A DNA stretch of 64,000 nucleotides from Zhongshania sp. (GTDB lineage Bacteria > Pseudomonadota > Gammaproteobacteria > Pseudomonadales > Spongiibacteraceae), in NCBI GenBank assembly GCA_018066965.1, contig JAGPVP010000104.1:54424-118423 (forward strand), in the 5' to 3' direction. Numbering within the stretch: position 1 is the first letter of the stretch; each line of letters begins with the position of its first letter. Under the pieces are notes generated by a model, which saw nothing but the letters and a program-made list of their open reading frames with translations, was not told the origin of the DNA and searched no databases. This document shows, in pieces, positions 17,751-28,311 of the stretch. The position numbers and the translations under genes are program-made.

Positions 17751-18678
17751 ACACCGCCTGCAAAATGGCGCCAGCGCCCTGTGCTAACAACGCTTCTGCG
17801 ACGGCAATACCCAGCGCCTCGGCTTGACCGCGGGGGCCGCGCTGCTCGGCGGTGAGAATAGTTTTACCACTGGGTTCGCCCACTAAAGCACGCAACCAAA
17901 GTTGTTCTGGGTTTTCAGGGTCGACAATCGCATAACCGGCGATCGGCACCTGACAACCACCTTCAAGGCGGCGATTCATCGCCCGCTCGGCCATGACTTG
18001 CTCTGCGGTAACGTGATGATGCAATGGCTTGAGCAAGGCATTCACGCGCGCGTCGTCTAGCCGTGTTTCGACACCAACCGCGCCTTGGCCGCACGCTGGC
18101 AGGCTAGATTCAACCGACATCAGGGCCGCAATTCGGCCTTCTAACTTAAGACGAATCAAGCCGGCAGCAGCGAGAATAATCGCATCAAACTCACCGTCAT
18201 CGAGTTTGCGCAGACGGGTTTGCACATTGCCGCGCAGGCTAGAAATTTGTAGGTCTGGACGCTGCGAGCGCAGCTGGCATTCACGGCGTAAACTCGACGT
18301 ACCAACTCGCGCGCCCTGCGGCAAGTCGTTTACAGACGAGAAGTGATTACTCACAAAGGCGTCGCGGGGATCTTCTCTATCGCAAATAATGGCCAAGCCC
18401 AAACCTTCTGGAAACTCCATCGGCACATCTTTCATTGAGTGCACGGCAATGTCAGCGCGGCCATCCATAAGAGCTTGTTCAAGCTCTTTAACGAATAGTG
18501 CTTTACCACCAATTTTAGAAAGCGGGGAATCTAGCAGCTGATCGCCGCGGGTGGTCATTCCCAGTAATTCAACTTCTAAACCGGGATGAGCTGCCTGCAG
18601 CTCGGCTTTAATGAACTCCGCCTGCCAAAGTGCTAATAGACTTTCGCGGGTGGCGATGCGGATTATATTGTCAGACAT
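17728..18678 (-). CDS. hemC: Porphobilinogen deaminase (hydroxymethylbilane synthase)
   Basis: Polymerises four porphobilinogens to hydroxymethylbilane. The 316-residue protein has the N-terminal [19 protein letters not shown], the catalytic region [13 protein letters not shown], the Arg-rich [11 protein letters not shown] and the dipyrromethane cofactor cysteine Cys242 in [14 protein letters not shown]. The frame extends 11 codons upstream, but [12 protein letters not shown] is the typical start and has GGAAAT before it. First gene of the hemC-hemD-hemX-hemY operon, downstream of algZ-algR as in pseudomonads. Confidence 0.96.
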   Translation of the reverse strand: MSDNIIRIATRESLLALWQAEFIKAELQAAHPGLEVELLGMTTRGDQLLDSPLSKIGGKALFVKELEQALMDGRADIAVHSMKDVPMEFPEGLGLAIICDREDPRDAFVSNHFSSVNDLPQGARVGTSSLRRECQLRSQRPDLQISSLRGNVQTRLRKLDDGEFDAIILAAAGLIRLKLEGRIAALMSVESSLPACGQGAVGVETRLDDARVNALLKPLHHHVTAEQVMAERAMNRRLEGGCQVPIAGYAIVDPENPEQLWLRALVGEPSGKTILTAEQRGPRGQAEALGIAVAEALLAQGAGAILQAVYGDSKAQ

Positions 18679-18766
18679 GAATATTTCCGTAGAACAACGT
18701 GAGATCACCATGATACGTCAGCAAGGGCGCTGACAAAACCGAAAACCTGCCACAAAGCGCGGCTCG

Positions 18767-19501
18767 CTAAAGTCCTTTCGCGAGCCGCGCCCGCAATGCA
18801 GGCAAATAGCGGCGGCTAATTTGCGGGCCTTGGGCAATACCCTGCAATTTCACGCGGTAAGAACCCACGCCCTGTCGCTCAATGCCCTGCAAATACTGCA
18901 GCGCAACCAAGGCATTGCGATGGACACGCACAAATTGGCCGGCAAATTCCTGTTCAAGCTCGCGCAAGCTGTCATCAATCAAGAGCTCGCCTTCGAGATG
19001 CACCGCACTCACGTATTTATTATCCGCGTGAAAATAACGCACCGCAGACACCGGCAATAAACTAATGCCCTGCGGGCCGGTTGCGGACAATTGGCTGCGC
19101 TGAGTGGGCGTTTCTAAGGCCGACAGCGCAGCAATTTGCGCCGCATTTAACCGCGATAAGCGCCTAAACACCGCCGCTAATTTGTCGCGCTGAATCGGCT
19201 TTAGTAGATACCCCACCGCCTGCGCATCAAACGCGGCAATGGCGTATTCGTCATAGGCGGTGCAAAACACAATAGCCGGCGATGATTCGCGCTCGGCCAG
19301 TACACGGGCCAATTCAATGCCGCTCATGCCGGGCATGGCGATATCGAGCAGTAAGGCATCTGGCTGGCTGCGCTCAATTTCTGCCAGTGCTTGCTCGGCA
19401 TTGGCGGCGTCACCAACAATGTCGATATGATCTAGTTCTTGTAATAGCCGTGCGGCTCGCTGACGCGCCAATGGCTCGTCGTCAACAATGAGCACCTTCA
19501 C
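18767..19501 (-). CDS. algR: LytTR response regulator, AlgR-like
   Basis: A 244-residue two-component regulator. The receiver domain (1-120) has VLIVDDEPLARQR, the phosphoacceptor Asp53 in LLLDIAMPGMSG, and the conserved Lys in YLLKPI. The C-terminal LytTR DNA-binding domain (about 140-240) includes VHRNALVALQYL. In P. aeruginosa AlgR controls alginate, type IV pili and other surface traits; the position between algZ and hemC is the same here. It starts at GTG, overlapping the TGA of algZ by the GTGA arrangement, so the two are translationally coupled. Confidence 0.9.
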   Translation of the reverse strand: MKVLIVDDEPLARQRAARLLQELDHIDIVGDAANAEQALAEIERSQPDALLLDIAMPGMSGIELARVLAERESSPAIVFCTAYDEYAIAAFDAQAVGYLLKPIQRDKLAAVFRRLSRLNAAQIAALSALETPTQRSQLSATGPQGISLLPVSAVRYFHADNKYVSAVHLEGELLIDDSLRELEQEFAGQFVRVHRNALVALQYLQGIERQGVGSYRVKLQGIAQGPQISRRYLPALRARLAKGL

Positions 19502-20598
19502 AGGGAACGACTCTGCATGAGTTTTTGCACGGGAAATACTGCTTTCGCACAGTAATAGCCATCAACTAACTTGCCACTGAAATTTGCACTATCGCCAAAC
19601 AGGGTTTGTAAGCGCAGGCGGATATTGTCGCCGGCCATGCCGTTTCCGACGCCGACTGCCGACGCGGTCGGCACTGGGTTTTGCACGTCTATTTCAAGTA
19701 GGCCATCGCGCACACCGGCTTTTATAGTCACCACGCCGCCTTCTGGCAACTGTTGTATACCGTGGACGATGGCATTCTCGATTAAGGGCTGTAGTAATAA
19801 TGAGGGCACCGACACGTCATCGTCTACATCCACAACTTGCCAATCAACACGCAGTCGATCTGCTAAACGCGCATGCTCAATCCGCAGGTAACGCTCGCAT
19901 AAATCGCGCTCATCCACCCAGCGCACCAAGCTCATTCCGCTTTGTAAATTCGCTCTAAACAAGGCCGCCAAATCTTCCACGGCTTGCTCGGCTTTGTCCG
20001 GCGCAATGCTGATTAAACTGCTAATGCTATTGAGGGTATTAAACAAAAAATGGGGTCTAATTCTAGCGTGCAGCGCATCTAAGCGCGCATGTAAACTGCT
20101 TTGTTCACGCAGGCGAAACTGCAAACTTAAATACGCGTAACGCATACCCACGCCGAGCAGTACGGTGGCAACCGCCAAGGTCTCCGCCAAGGCCCAGCCA
20201 TCCAGCAGCCACACCTCACCTTGCAAGCCACTGTTCGCCAACCATTGACCGAGCACCGTTACGCAGGCAACCCAGAGCAGACAAACAATAAAACTTAGCC
20301 CCGCCGTAACGGCCGTGCTCAGCTGATTAAACACCGGTTTTAGCCATTGTAAAATGGCCGTCGCCCCCAGCAGGCACCAAAGGGTGAACATGCCGGACAT
20401 GCCGAGCAATACCCAGTCGAAATCTTGTAGGCCCGACTTCAACAAAGTAAACATCATGGCGAGCAGGGAAGCCAATAGCACAATCAACAGCAGCGATTGC
20501 GGACTAGACAGATTGCCGATAAACGACACCCGCTGATCCTGCGGCGCTAACCGTGAATTTAGTTGTGTTTTGCTTTGCCTACCCGACACGGCGCCCAC
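19498..20598 (-). CDS. algZ: LytS/YehU-type sensor histidine kinase, AlgZ (FimS)-like
   Basis: A 366-residue inner-membrane histidine kinase, partner of the adjacent AlgR-like regulator. About four hydrophobic segments occupy residues 33-155. The His_kinase domain carries the phosphoacceptor His183 in ARIRPHFLFNTLNSI, followed by LLLQPLIENAIVHG (N box) and GVGNGMAGDNIRLRL (G box). The first GTG is used as start; another GTG three codons later has better spacing to AAGG and may be the true start. No periplasmic sensor domain is evident. Confidence 0.88.
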   Translation of the reverse strand: MGAVSGRQSKTQLNSRLAPQDQRVSFIGNLSSPQSLLLIVLLASLLAMMFTLLKSGLQDFDWVLLGMSGMFTLWCLLGATAILQWLKPVFNQLSTAVTAGLSFIVCLLWVACVTVLGQWLANSGLQGEVWLLDGWALAETLAVATVLLGVGMRYAYLSLQFRLREQSSLHARLDALHARIRPHFLFNTLNSISSLISIAPDKAEQAVEDLAALFRANLQSGMSLVRWVDERDLCERYLRIEHARLADRLRVDWQVVDVDDDVSVPSLLLQPLIENAIVHGIQQLPEGGVVTIKAGVRDGLLEIDVQNPVPTASAVGVGNGMAGDNIRLRLQTLFGDSANFSGKLVDGYYCAKAVFPVQKLMQSRSL

Positions 20599-20696
20599 CT
20601 TACAATTATTTTGTAAAGCATAGCAGGCTGACGCCAGAGCGGATACGACAAGAACGAGCCGTTAAAGTGGCCCGTATCACCGACAGAAATTACCCT

Positions 20697-22334
20697 TTAT
20701 TTTGCGGGGAAGGCCGTCCAGCCATCGGTCCAACTGGCACTAACACCGGGCCGCATAGCACCGCGATAATTGGCCGCCTCATCCCAGAATTCACTCTGCG
20801 GCACAGACACCGCACCGTCTTTAGCGGCAGACGACGACGCCACACGAAAATCTGGCTCCGTCTCGCTTTGAGTGACTTTTAAAAATTGCGGGCTCACGCC
20901 CACGCTTGCACGCTGCGATAAATAAGTCGCTTCATCAAAGCCGCCATCGTCATCTTGGTCTGCGAGTTCTTCAGCAAAAAAGCGCTTACCGTCGGCGCCG
21001 ATGTCGGCAATCAACAGACCACCAAAGCTCATTTTGCCTTCTTGGATACGCGCAACGGTTTCAATATCTGTTATGTCGATAGACTCACCTGAAAATCCAG
21101 CAATCACGATATTATTGAAATGGCCGCCGGTGCCGCGGCGCAGGGTCATGGCGCGCTGGTATTTCTCGCGACTATTCATACTCTGCAAGGTCACGTTATA
21201 CAGTGTTGGCTCTGACACGGGCTCGACTTGGTAGGCACCTTCGCGGTTGTCGGCTTCAAAAGCATTGTCGCCCACCCCCGCATACTGCTGAATTTGCATA
21301 AACTGCACGCGCCCCGTCCAGCCCATATCCCAGTCCAGAGAGTCATCGGCAGCACCGGTAATTAGGATGTGACGCAAATCCACATTGCCACCGAAAATTT
21401 CGATACCGTCGTCTAAGGCTCGATGCACCTGCACGTTACGAATAATGGTTTTGCTGCCGCAGCCGCCCAAGGTCAGGCCATTAAGTTCGTTATTGGCGTA
21501 AACCTCGTAACCCGCAAACTCGATGCGCGCGTATTCCAGCACGCCGCAATTATCACTGGCATCACTGCCGCCAAACATGCCGCGGGTATCGCCGGCATCT
21601 AAACCTTCTATTTGGGCATCCGCGGTATTTACCGGCGCATTGCCCAGTAGCACCACGCCGCCCCAATCACCCGCTTGGCGTTTACCCGCCACTGCAGAGC
21701 TGGTAAATACAATCGGTGCTAACGCCGTGCCGCGCGCCAAAATACTCGCATCGCGGGTAACTAATAAAGCGCTGCCCGGACGGCCTTGCACCAAGGTGCC
21801 GGCCTCGATAACCAACCTAGCGCCGGCTTCAACATAGACTGTGCCATCCAGAATCCACGTTTTATCCTTAGTCCATAATTGTTCGCCGCGCAGCGAACCG
21901 CTTACCACCTGCGTACCGCCCACGGCCTGGGCAATATCTTTACTAAAGATGGCAGCCACAATCACGCCGAGCAGAATAACGACAAGCGCCGACAGCAATA
22001 AAGTGGCCTTAGAGCGTTTGGGTGGCTGCTCTGAACTGGATTTGTAGCCAACAGTTTCGGCGATATCTGGATTAATCACCGCCGGACGATCGTGCCGGCC
22101 GTGGGTTAAGGCGTCGCTGGTATTGATATCCAACAACCCAATACCCAATTCGCGGATATCTGGGTTAGTGCTCACCGCAGCCTGTTCAATAAGCTCTTTG
22201 CGATACGCTGGATCATTTAGCAGCGTATTAAAATGAACGTAGCGCACGCCTTTGTCGCCCTGCTTATCGTAGGTTTTTTTAAGCTGCCAAAGCATCTCGA
22301 CTAGCTTGGCGCGGGGTGACGTAACGTCGCTCAT
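20697..22334 (-). CDS. Membrane-anchored right-handed beta-helix protein
   Basis: A 545-residue protein with three parts. Residues 1 to about 105 form a soluble helical region, presumably cytoplasmic. One membrane helix lies at about 110-131. The remainder is a periplasmic or surface region rich in Gly, Asp and beta-strand repeats, such as DGTVYVEAGARLVIEAGT and DDGIEIFGGNVDLRHI, typical of right-handed parallel beta-helices in carbohydrate-active or adhesive proteins. I do not recognise a named family for the whole architecture. The ATG is preceded by GAGGAAGCG; the upstream in-frame start is rejected for lack of a ribosome site. It separates algZ from argH, where pseudomonads have nothing comparable. 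Confidence 0.75.
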   Translation of the reverse strand: MSDVTSPRAKLVEMLWQLKKTYDKQGDKGVRYVHFNTLLNDPAYRKELIEQAAVSTNPDIRELGIGLLDINTSDALTHGRHDRPAVINPDIAETVGYKSSSEQPPKRSKATLLLSALVVILLGVIVAAIFSKDIAQAVGGTQVVSGSLRGEQLWTKDKTWILDGTVYVEAGARLVIEAGTLVQGRPGSALLVTRDASILARGTALAPIVFTSSAVAGKRQAGDWGGVVLLGNAPVNTADAQIEGLDAGDTRGMFGGSDASDNCGVLEYARIEFAGYEVYANNELNGLTLGGCGSKTIIRNVQVHRALDDGIEIFGGNVDLRHILITGAADDSLDWDMGWTGRVQFMQIQQYAGVGDNAFEADNREGAYQVEPVSEPTLYNVTLQSMNSREKYQRAMTLRRGTGGHFNNIVIAGFSGESIDITDIETVARIQEGKMSFGGLLIADIGADGKRFFAEELADQDDDGGFDEATYLSQRASVGVSPQFLKVTQSETEPDFRVASSSAAKDGAVSVPQSEFWDEAANYRGAMRPGVSASWTDGWTAFPAK

Positions 22335-22450
22335 TTCGCTTCCTCGGATTCGCAGACCTATTTTTAGGAAGCGCAGTATCGCTTGCAAAGATGACAGTGG
22401 TATTACCCGCAAGACCTTCATCGACAGCCAAGCACGATTAAGAGGAAAAC

Positions 22451-22459
22451 TGATATAAT
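22451..22459 (+). promoter_or_regulatory. Extended -10 promoter of argH
   Basis: TGATATAAT is a perfect TG-n-TATAAT extended -10 element about 70 bases before the argH start and in the gap with the divergent beta-helix gene. No convincing -35 box is present, as is common for extended -10 promoters. Confidence 0.6.
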
Positions 22460-22530
22460 GGCGGCCTTTTCAGCCGTGGGCCACAAACACTCCCACACTA
22501 GGCCAATCAGCAATACGGGAACACAGCGCA

Positions 22531-23931
22531 ATGAGTGACAAAGAACCGAGCATCAAACCCTGGGGCGGCCGCTTCAGCGAAGCCACTGACCAATTTGTGG
22601 AGCGCTTTACCGCCTCGGTCAGCTTTGATCAACGCCTTTATCACCACGACATTAATGGCTCATTAGCCCACGCTGCGATGCTGGAAAAAGTGGGCGTATT
22701 AACCGCTGCAGAACTAGCGGATATTCAGCGCGGCCTTGAAGAAATTCGTGCAGAAATACTCGCAGGCACCTTTGAGTGGTCGGTCAGTCTTGAAGACGTG
22801 CACATGAATATTGAGGCGCGCCTAACCGACAAGATTGGTATTACCGGCAAGAAGCTCCACACTGGCCGCTCGCGCAATGACCAAGTCGCCACCGACATTC
22901 GTTTATATGTACGCGACGAATTGGCGCTTATTTGCACCGAGTTAAGCCGCTTACAGCTGGGACTTATCACCCTAGCCAAGCGCGAAGCCAACACCATTAT
23001 GCCCGGCTTCACTCACTTACAAACCGCCCAGCCAGTTACCTTCGGCCATCACATGCTGGCGTGGAATGAAATGTTGGAGCGCGATTACAGTCGCTTCCAA
23101 GATTGCGGCGCTCGCTTAAATCAGTGTCCGCTGGGCGCCGCCGCGTTAGCCGGCACCACCTACCCGATAGATCGCCATTACAGCGCCAAGCTGTTGGGCT
23201 TTGATCGCCCCACTGAAAATTCGCTGGACTCTGTGAGCGACCGCGACTTCGCGATTGAATTTGCCGCTGCAGCCAGCTTGTTAATGACTCATCTGTCGCG
23301 CTTCAGCGAAGAGTTGGTATTGTGGACTTCCGCGCAGTTCAAATTTATCGAACTGCCCGATCGCTTCTGCACCGGCTCATCCATCATGCCGCAAAAGAAA
23401 AACCCCGACGTACCAGAATTAGTTCGCGGTAAAGTCGGTCGCGTAAACGGCCACCTTGTTAGCTTGCTCACGCTGATGAAGTCTCAGCCACTGGCGTACA
23501 ACAAAGACAACCAAGAAGATAAAGAACCGATATTCGATATTATCGACACGGTGAAAGACTGCTTAAAAGCCTACGCCGACATGGTACCGGCCATTACGGT
23601 GAATGACGCCATAACCCGTGAAGCCGCTATGCGTGGCTTCTCTACCGCGACCGACTTAGCGGACTATCTGGTACGCAAAGGCCTGCCTTTCCGCGACGCG
23701 CACGAAGTGGTCGGCAAGTCAGTTGCCTATGGCCTTGCTGAAAACAAAGACTTGTCGGAGATGAGCTTGGATGAGTTGCGTACATTTAGCAGCGACATTG
23801 ACGCCGACGTTTTTGATGTACTCACCTTGGAAGGCTCAGTTAATGCCCGCGATCACATTGGTGGCACCGCGCCTAAGCAAGTCCTTGCTGCCGCAGACCG
23901 AGCTGAAAGTCGCCTAAACGACCGCAGCTAA
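22531..23931 (+). CDS. argH: Argininosuccinate lyase
   Basis: Cleaves argininosuccinate to arginine and fumarate, the last step of arginine synthesis. The 466-residue protein is of normal length and has the fumarase/aspartase superfamily signature [12 protein letters not shown], with the catalytic Ser in the flexible loop. The substrate segments [13 protein letters not shown] and [16 protein letters not shown] are also present. It starts at ATG ([17 protein letters not shown]). Monocistronic, divergent from the beta-helix gene; in pseudomonads it is divergent from algZ. Confidence 0.97.
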   Translation: MSDKEPSIKPWGGRFSEATDQFVERFTASVSFDQRLYHHDINGSLAHAAMLEKVGVLTAAELADIQRGLEEIRAEILAGTFEWSVSLEDVHMNIEARLTDKIGITGKKLHTGRSRNDQVATDIRLYVRDELALICTELSRLQLGLITLAKREANTIMPGFTHLQTAQPVTFGHHMLAWNEMLERDYSRFQDCGARLNQCPLGAAALAGTTYPIDRHYSAKLLGFDRPTENSLDSVSDRDFAIEFAAAASLLMTHLSRFSEELVLWTSAQFKFIELPDRFCTGSSIMPQKKNPDVPELVRGKVGRVNGHLVSLLTLMKSQPLAYNKDNQEDKEPIFDIIDTVKDCLKAYADMVPAITVNDAITREAAMRGFSTATDLADYLVRKGLPFRDAHEVVGKSVAYGLAENKDLSEMSLDELRTFSSDIDADVFDVLTLEGSVNARDHIGGTAPKQVLAAADRAESRLNDRS

Positions 23932-23943
23932 ATCAAGTAGGAT

Positions 23944-23974
23944 GCGGCTGTGCATTATCGATATTCACAGCCGC
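23944..23974. terminator. Hairpin after argH
   Basis: GCGGCTGTG and CACAGCCGC form a perfect nine-base stem with a 13-base AT-rich loop just after the argH stop. There is no T-tract, so it may be an RNA-stabilising or Rho-assisted structure rather than a classical terminator. A weaker CCACC/GGTGG hairpin follows directly. Confidence 0.45.
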
Positions 23975-24129
23975 CCCACCAAGGCATTCGCCCTGGGTGG
24001 ACTACACATCTAAACGCCTCTCAATATTAAAATCATAAAAAGATGATTATTCACTGATCAGCCGTTACATTACTGCGTATACAAATTAGATCCCGCTACC
24101 ACCGATGATATTCACAACGGAGTACCGTC

Positions 24130-25170
24130 TTGAAACGCGTAACCTATAAACTGCTAGCCATCAGCAGCATCACAACTATTCTTGCCGCTTGCAGTCCCGC
24201 CGACGACACCAATGTTACGGTAGCCAGACCGGCCCCAGCAGTAAAAGTAAGCACCTTAAAAATTGAGCCGGTGCAAAATCGCGTGCAAGCTTTGGGCACC
24301 TTGCTGGCCAAGGAATCCATTAATATCACTAGCAATGTCACAGAAAAAATTACCGCCCTGCATTTTGACGACGGGGACAAGGTTAACAACGGACAACTGC
24401 TAATTACCTTGCAGCAAGACGAAGAAGCCGCACAACTTAGCTCTGCCCACGCTGATTTAGCCGAACAGGAGCGCGAGCTCGCCCGACTAAAAGGCTTGCT
24501 CGCTAAGCAATCTGCCGCGCAAACCGAATACGACCAGCGCCAAACCGCCAAGCTCCGCGCCGAAAGTAAAATTGCTGAAATAAAAGCACTACTGGCCGAG
24601 CGGAATATTCGCGCCCCCTTCAGCGGCGTTATGGGGTTGCGACAGCTCAGCCCCGGCGCCTTGGTCAGCCCCGGCACTAGCATTAGCACTTTGGATGACA
24701 TCAGCGTGATGCGCCTAGACTTTCAACTGCCCAGCCTAGGCATTAACTCTGTCGCAATCGGCCAATCCGTCGTCGCCCACAGCGAAGCTTTAGGACAAGA
24801 CTTTAAGGCCACCATTTCTGCCATCGCCACTCGTATTAACCCGATTGACCGCAGCATTACCGCTAGAGCCTTGATTAACAATCCCGACGATAAACTAAAA
24901 CCCGGCATGTTAATGCTGGTGTCGCTGATTACCGACGAGCACGACGCCGTTATGATTCCCGAATCTGCCCTGCAAAGTATTCAGCTGCAGCACTTTGCAT
25001 GGATTATGACTAGCGAAAAAATAGCAGCGCGCCGTGAAGTTAAGCTAGGGGTTCGCAAGCCCGGTTTTGTTGAAATTCGCAGTGGTATTAACGCCGGCGA
25101 GCAGCTCATTTATGAAGGCTTTACCGCACTGCAAGACGGTGTCGCCGTCACCCCACAAGGGAGCGACTAG
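24130..25170 (+). CDS. RND efflux periplasmic adaptor lipoprotein
   Basis: A 346-residue membrane fusion protein that links an RND pump to an outer-membrane channel. The N-terminal signal peptide ends in a lipobox with Cys21 (TILAACSP). A biotinyl-lipoyl-like part (about 60-95), a short coiled-coil hairpin with ADLAEQERELARLKGLLAKQ, and the beta-barrel and membrane-proximal domains follow; the motif RNIRAPFSGVMGLRQLSPGA is diagnostic of MdtA/MexA/HlyD-type adaptors. Translation starts at TTG with CGGAG upstream. The pump gene follows after three bases. No TolC-type gene lies in the window. Confidence 0.92.
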   Translation: MKRVTYKLLAISSITTILAACSPADDTNVTVARPAPAVKVSTLKIEPVQNRVQALGTLLAKESINITSNVTEKITALHFDDGDKVNNGQLLITLQQDEEAAQLSSAHADLAEQERELARLKGLLAKQSAAQTEYDQRQTAKLRAESKIAEIKALLAERNIRAPFSGVMGLRQLSPGALVSPGTSISTLDDISVMRLDFQLPSLGINSVAIGQSVVAHSEALGQDFKATISAIATRINPIDRSITARALINNPDDKLKPGMLMLVSLITDEHDAVMIPESALQSIQLQHFAWIMTSEKIAARREVKLGVRKPGFVEIRSGINAGEQLIYEGFTALQDGVAVTPQGSD

Positions 25171-25173
25171 TTT

Positions 25174-28100
25174 ATGCTGCTTTCTGATACGGCGATAAAA
25201 CGCCCAGTCTTTGCTGCGGTTATCAGCCTATTATTAGTCGCATTTGGCTTACTCGCCTTTGATCGTCTGCCGCTGCGTGAGTATCCCGACATTGACCCGC
25301 CCATCGTCTCTATTCGCACGGTATACGTTGGCGCCTCGGCCGAGGTGGTGGAATCCCGCGTCACTCAAATTATTGAAGATCGTATCGCCGGAATCGAGGG
25401 TATCAAAACCATAGATTCAAGTAGCCGCGACGGTTTTTCATCTATCAATATTGAATTCAAATTGTCACGAGATATAGATGCCGCCGCCAATGATGTGCGC
25501 GACAGAGTATCTGGCGCACTCGCAGATTTGCCTGAGGAAGCCGACCCGCCGGAGGTACAAAAAACCGACGCCGACGAACAGGTGATTATGTGGCTCAATT
25601 TAACCTCTGAGAACAGCAGCATATTGGCGCTGGCCGACTACGCCCAGCGCTACATCGTAGACCGCTTTGCGGTGATCGACGGTGTTGCTCGGGTGCGTAT
25701 TAGCGGCGGCCCGGAATACGCCATGCGTATCTGGCTAAACCGCGAGTCACTGGCGGCCCGTCAACTCACGGTGGGCGATATTGAAAATGCCCTGCGCCGC
25801 GAAAATGTCGAGCTGCCGGCCGGGACCTTAAAATCACTGGATCGCGACTTTGTCGTAAAAATTAATCGTCACTATCTCAGCCCCGCCGACTTTGAAGGCC
25901 TTGTCGTAAAGCGTGATGAGCAAGGCTACCTGACCAGATTGAGCGACGTGGCCAGAGTTGAGCTAGGCGCCGCAGAATACCGCCAATCGTTCCAAGGCAA
26001 TGGCGTACCGATGGTCGGGGTTGGGATTGTGAAGCAAAGCGTGTCCAATACCCTCGCCGTTGCCGAAGCGGTGCGCGTAGAAGCTGAAAAAATACGCAAG
26101 ACCTTGCCCGAAGGTATCCAGCTTCACTCCAGCTACGACAGCTCAGTATTTATAGACCGTGCTATATCCGAGGTCTACAGCACGCTATTTATTGCGGCTA
26201 CCTTAGTCGTATTAGTAATATTTTTGTTTCTTGGCGACTTCCGCGCCATGCTGGTTCCCGCCGTTACGGTGCCGGTATCGCTCATTGCAACGTTCACCGT
26301 GCTTTACGCACTGGGTTACACCATTAACTTACTCACGCTGCTCGCCCTTGTGCTCGCGATTGGGCTGGTGGTCGACGACAGTATCGTAGTGTTAGAGAAT
26401 GTTCACCGCCGCCTATTAAATGGCGAACCGCCATTAGTTGCAGCGTATCGCGGCAGCCGGCAAGTCGGCTTTGCGGTCATTGCGACCACCGCAGTACTGG
26501 TCGCCGTATTTGTACCGATTAGCTTTCTGGAGGGTGACGTAGGGCGTTTATTTGGAGAGTTCGCCGTCGCAATGGCCGTTGCGGTTATTTTCTCTAGCCT
26601 TGTCGCCCTTACCCTGTCCCCGGTTATTTGTTCAAAAGTGCTTAATCGCGATGCCATGCACGGTGGCCTAGCCAGCTTTGTTGAAGGCTTGCTGCACCGC
26701 ATGGAAACCCGCTACGGAAAACTGTTAGCAGGTAGCATGGAAAACCCTATTATTTCAGCGTTAGCGCTATTACTGACGATAGGCGCCTGCGTATTTTTCC
26801 TGCAAAAAGTACCCGCTGAATTCGCGCCCAAAGAAGATCGCGGCGTAGTCTTTATGATTATTAAAGGCCCAGAAGGTGCCTCGTATAACTACGTTACCCG
26901 CCAGTTAGCCGAAGTTGAACAGCGGCTAATGCCCATGGTCGACGAAGGAACGATCCATCGCCTTTTACTACGTGCACCGGGCGGTAGAGGCGGTGCCGAT
27001 ATTTTCAACGAAGCCAACGGGATTCTAGTACTCAGCCCCTGGGGAGAACGTCCACCGATTACCGAGGTAGTCAATGAGATTAGACAGCGGCTCGCTGGCT
27101 TCACCGGCCTAAGCATTTTTCCAATCACGCCTCAATCGCTAGGTGGCGGCTTTACCAAACCACTGGAATTTGTGCTCGGGGGCAGTAATTATGAAGATCT
27201 AGCGGACTGGTCGGAACAGCTGATTAAAGAAGCCAAAACCAATCCTGGCTTACTCGGTATTGATAGCGATTTCCGCCAAACCAAACCGCAACTGGCCGTT
27301 ACTATTAATCGAGATCGCGCCGCCACCCTCGGTGTAGACGCCAGCGAGATAAACCGCAGCTTAGAAACACTGCTCGGCTCGCGGCGGGTAACCACGTTTA
27401 TGATGGCCGGCGAAGAATATGATGTCATCGTAGAAGGCGAGCCAGATTCTCAACGCGGCCCACAAGACCTAAATAACATTTATGTGCGCTCGGCAACCAC
27501 CGGCAATCTTATCCCCCTAGGGAATGTGGTCACCCTGCAAGAGCGCGGCGATGCCGCCGTATTAAATCGTTACAACCGCGTACGGGCTATCACCATCGAT
27601 GCCAACCTTGCCGACGGCTATTCCCTAGGAGAAGCCCTCAGCTATATGGAGAACATCGCCACGGAGAAATTCCCCAACGCGACCGTAGACTTCAAAGGCG
27701 AGTCACTGGATTATCACGAAGCGGGCTACTCGGTTTATTTCACCTTTGCATTATCGCTGTTGGTAGTTTACCTCGTACTTGCCGCGCAGTTTGAAAGCTT
27801 TATCCATCCGTTTATTATTTTACTTAGTGTTCCCTTGGCGATAGCTGGCGCATTAATTGGCCTTTACCTCGCAGGTCAAAGCTTAAATATTTACAGCCAA
27901 ATTGCCTTGATTATGCTGGTCGGGCTTGCCGCCAAAAATGGGATTTTGCTGGTGGAGTTTGCCAACCAATTACGCGATCAAGGCTTGGAGTTTGACGAGG
28001 CTATTTCACAATCTGCCCGCCAACGCCTACGCCCGATAGCGATGACGGCGATCACTACCATTATGGGCGCAGTGCCGCTACTCTTATCCTCTGGTCCAGG

Positions 28101-28287
28101 CAGCGAGTCGCGTTATGTCATTGGTATTGTTGTCGTGTTTGGTGTGAGTTCCGCCACCGTATTAACGTTATTTGTTATACCTATGGCGTACCGCTTACTG
28201 GCAAAAAACAGCCAATCACCCCATACCGTAAGCCGGCAATTAGAGGCACAACTGGCCCTGCATGAAGACCAAGAAAAAAACGATTAG
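25174..28287 (+). CDS. RND family efflux transporter permease
   Basis: A 1037-residue inner-membrane proton antiporter, the normal length for AcrB/MexB-type pumps. It has 12 predicted membrane helices in two groups after residues 10 and 530, with large periplasmic loops between helices 1-2 and 7-8. Proton-relay residues are in GLVVDDSIVVLENV (helix 4), and RPIAMTAITTIMGAVPL is the conserved segment near helix 11. Similarity is highest to the single-adaptor MexF/MdtB-like or VexF-like group; the substrate cannot be read from sequence. It forms an operon with the adaptor. Confidence 0.93.
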   Translation: MLLSDTAIKRPVFAAVISLLLVAFGLLAFDRLPLREYPDIDPPIVSIRTVYVGASAEVVESRVTQIIEDRIAGIEGIKTIDSSSRDGFSSINIEFKLSRDIDAAANDVRDRVSGALADLPEEADPPEVQKTDADEQVIMWLNLTSENSSILALADYAQRYIVDRFAVIDGVARVRISGGPEYAMRIWLNRESLAARQLTVGDIENALRRENVELPAGTLKSLDRDFVVKINRHYLSPADFEGLVVKRDEQGYLTRLSDVARVELGAAEYRQSFQGNGVPMVGVGIVKQSVSNTLAVAEAVRVEAEKIRKTLPEGIQLHSSYDSSVFIDRAISEVYSTLFIAATLVVLVIFLFLGDFRAMLVPAVTVPVSLIATFTVLYALGYTINLLTLLALVLAIGLVVDDSIVVLENVHRRLLNGEPPLVAAYRGSRQVGFAVIATTAVLVAVFVPISFLEGDVGRLFGEFAVAMAVAVIFSSLVALTLSPVICSKVLNRDAMHGGLASFVEGLLHRMETRYGKLLAGSMENPIISALALLLTIGACVFFLQKVPAEFAPKEDRGVVFMIIKGPEGASYNYVTRQLAEVEQRLMPMVDEGTIHRLLLRAPGGRGGADIFNEANGILVLSPWGERPPITEVVNEIRQRLAGFTGLSIFPITPQSLGGGFTKPLEFVLGGSNYEDLADWSEQLIKEAKTNPGLLGIDSDFRQTKPQLAVTINRDRAATLGVDASEINRSLETLLGSRRVTTFMMAGEEYDVIVEGEPDSQRGPQDLNNIYVRSATTGNLIPLGNVVTLQERGDAAVLNRYNRVRAITIDANLADGYSLGEALSYMENIATEKFPNATVDFKGESLDYHEAGYSVYFTFALSLLVVYLVLAAQFESFIHPFIILLSVPLAIAGALIGLYLAGQSLNIYSQIALIMLVGLAAKNGILLVEFANQLRDQGLEFDEAISQSARQRLRPIAMTAITTIMGAVPLLLSSGPGSESRYVIGIVVVFGVSSATVLTLFVIPMAYRLLAKNSQSPHTVSRQLEAQLALHEDQEKND

Positions 28288-28311
28288 TTGAATTAAACGG
28301 TGATTAACTAC

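Noticed and set aside
24144..24701. 185-residue minus-strand frame inside the RND adaptor gene
   Set aside because: Antisense to a clear adaptor CDS, Ser/Leu-rich composition typical of a shadow.
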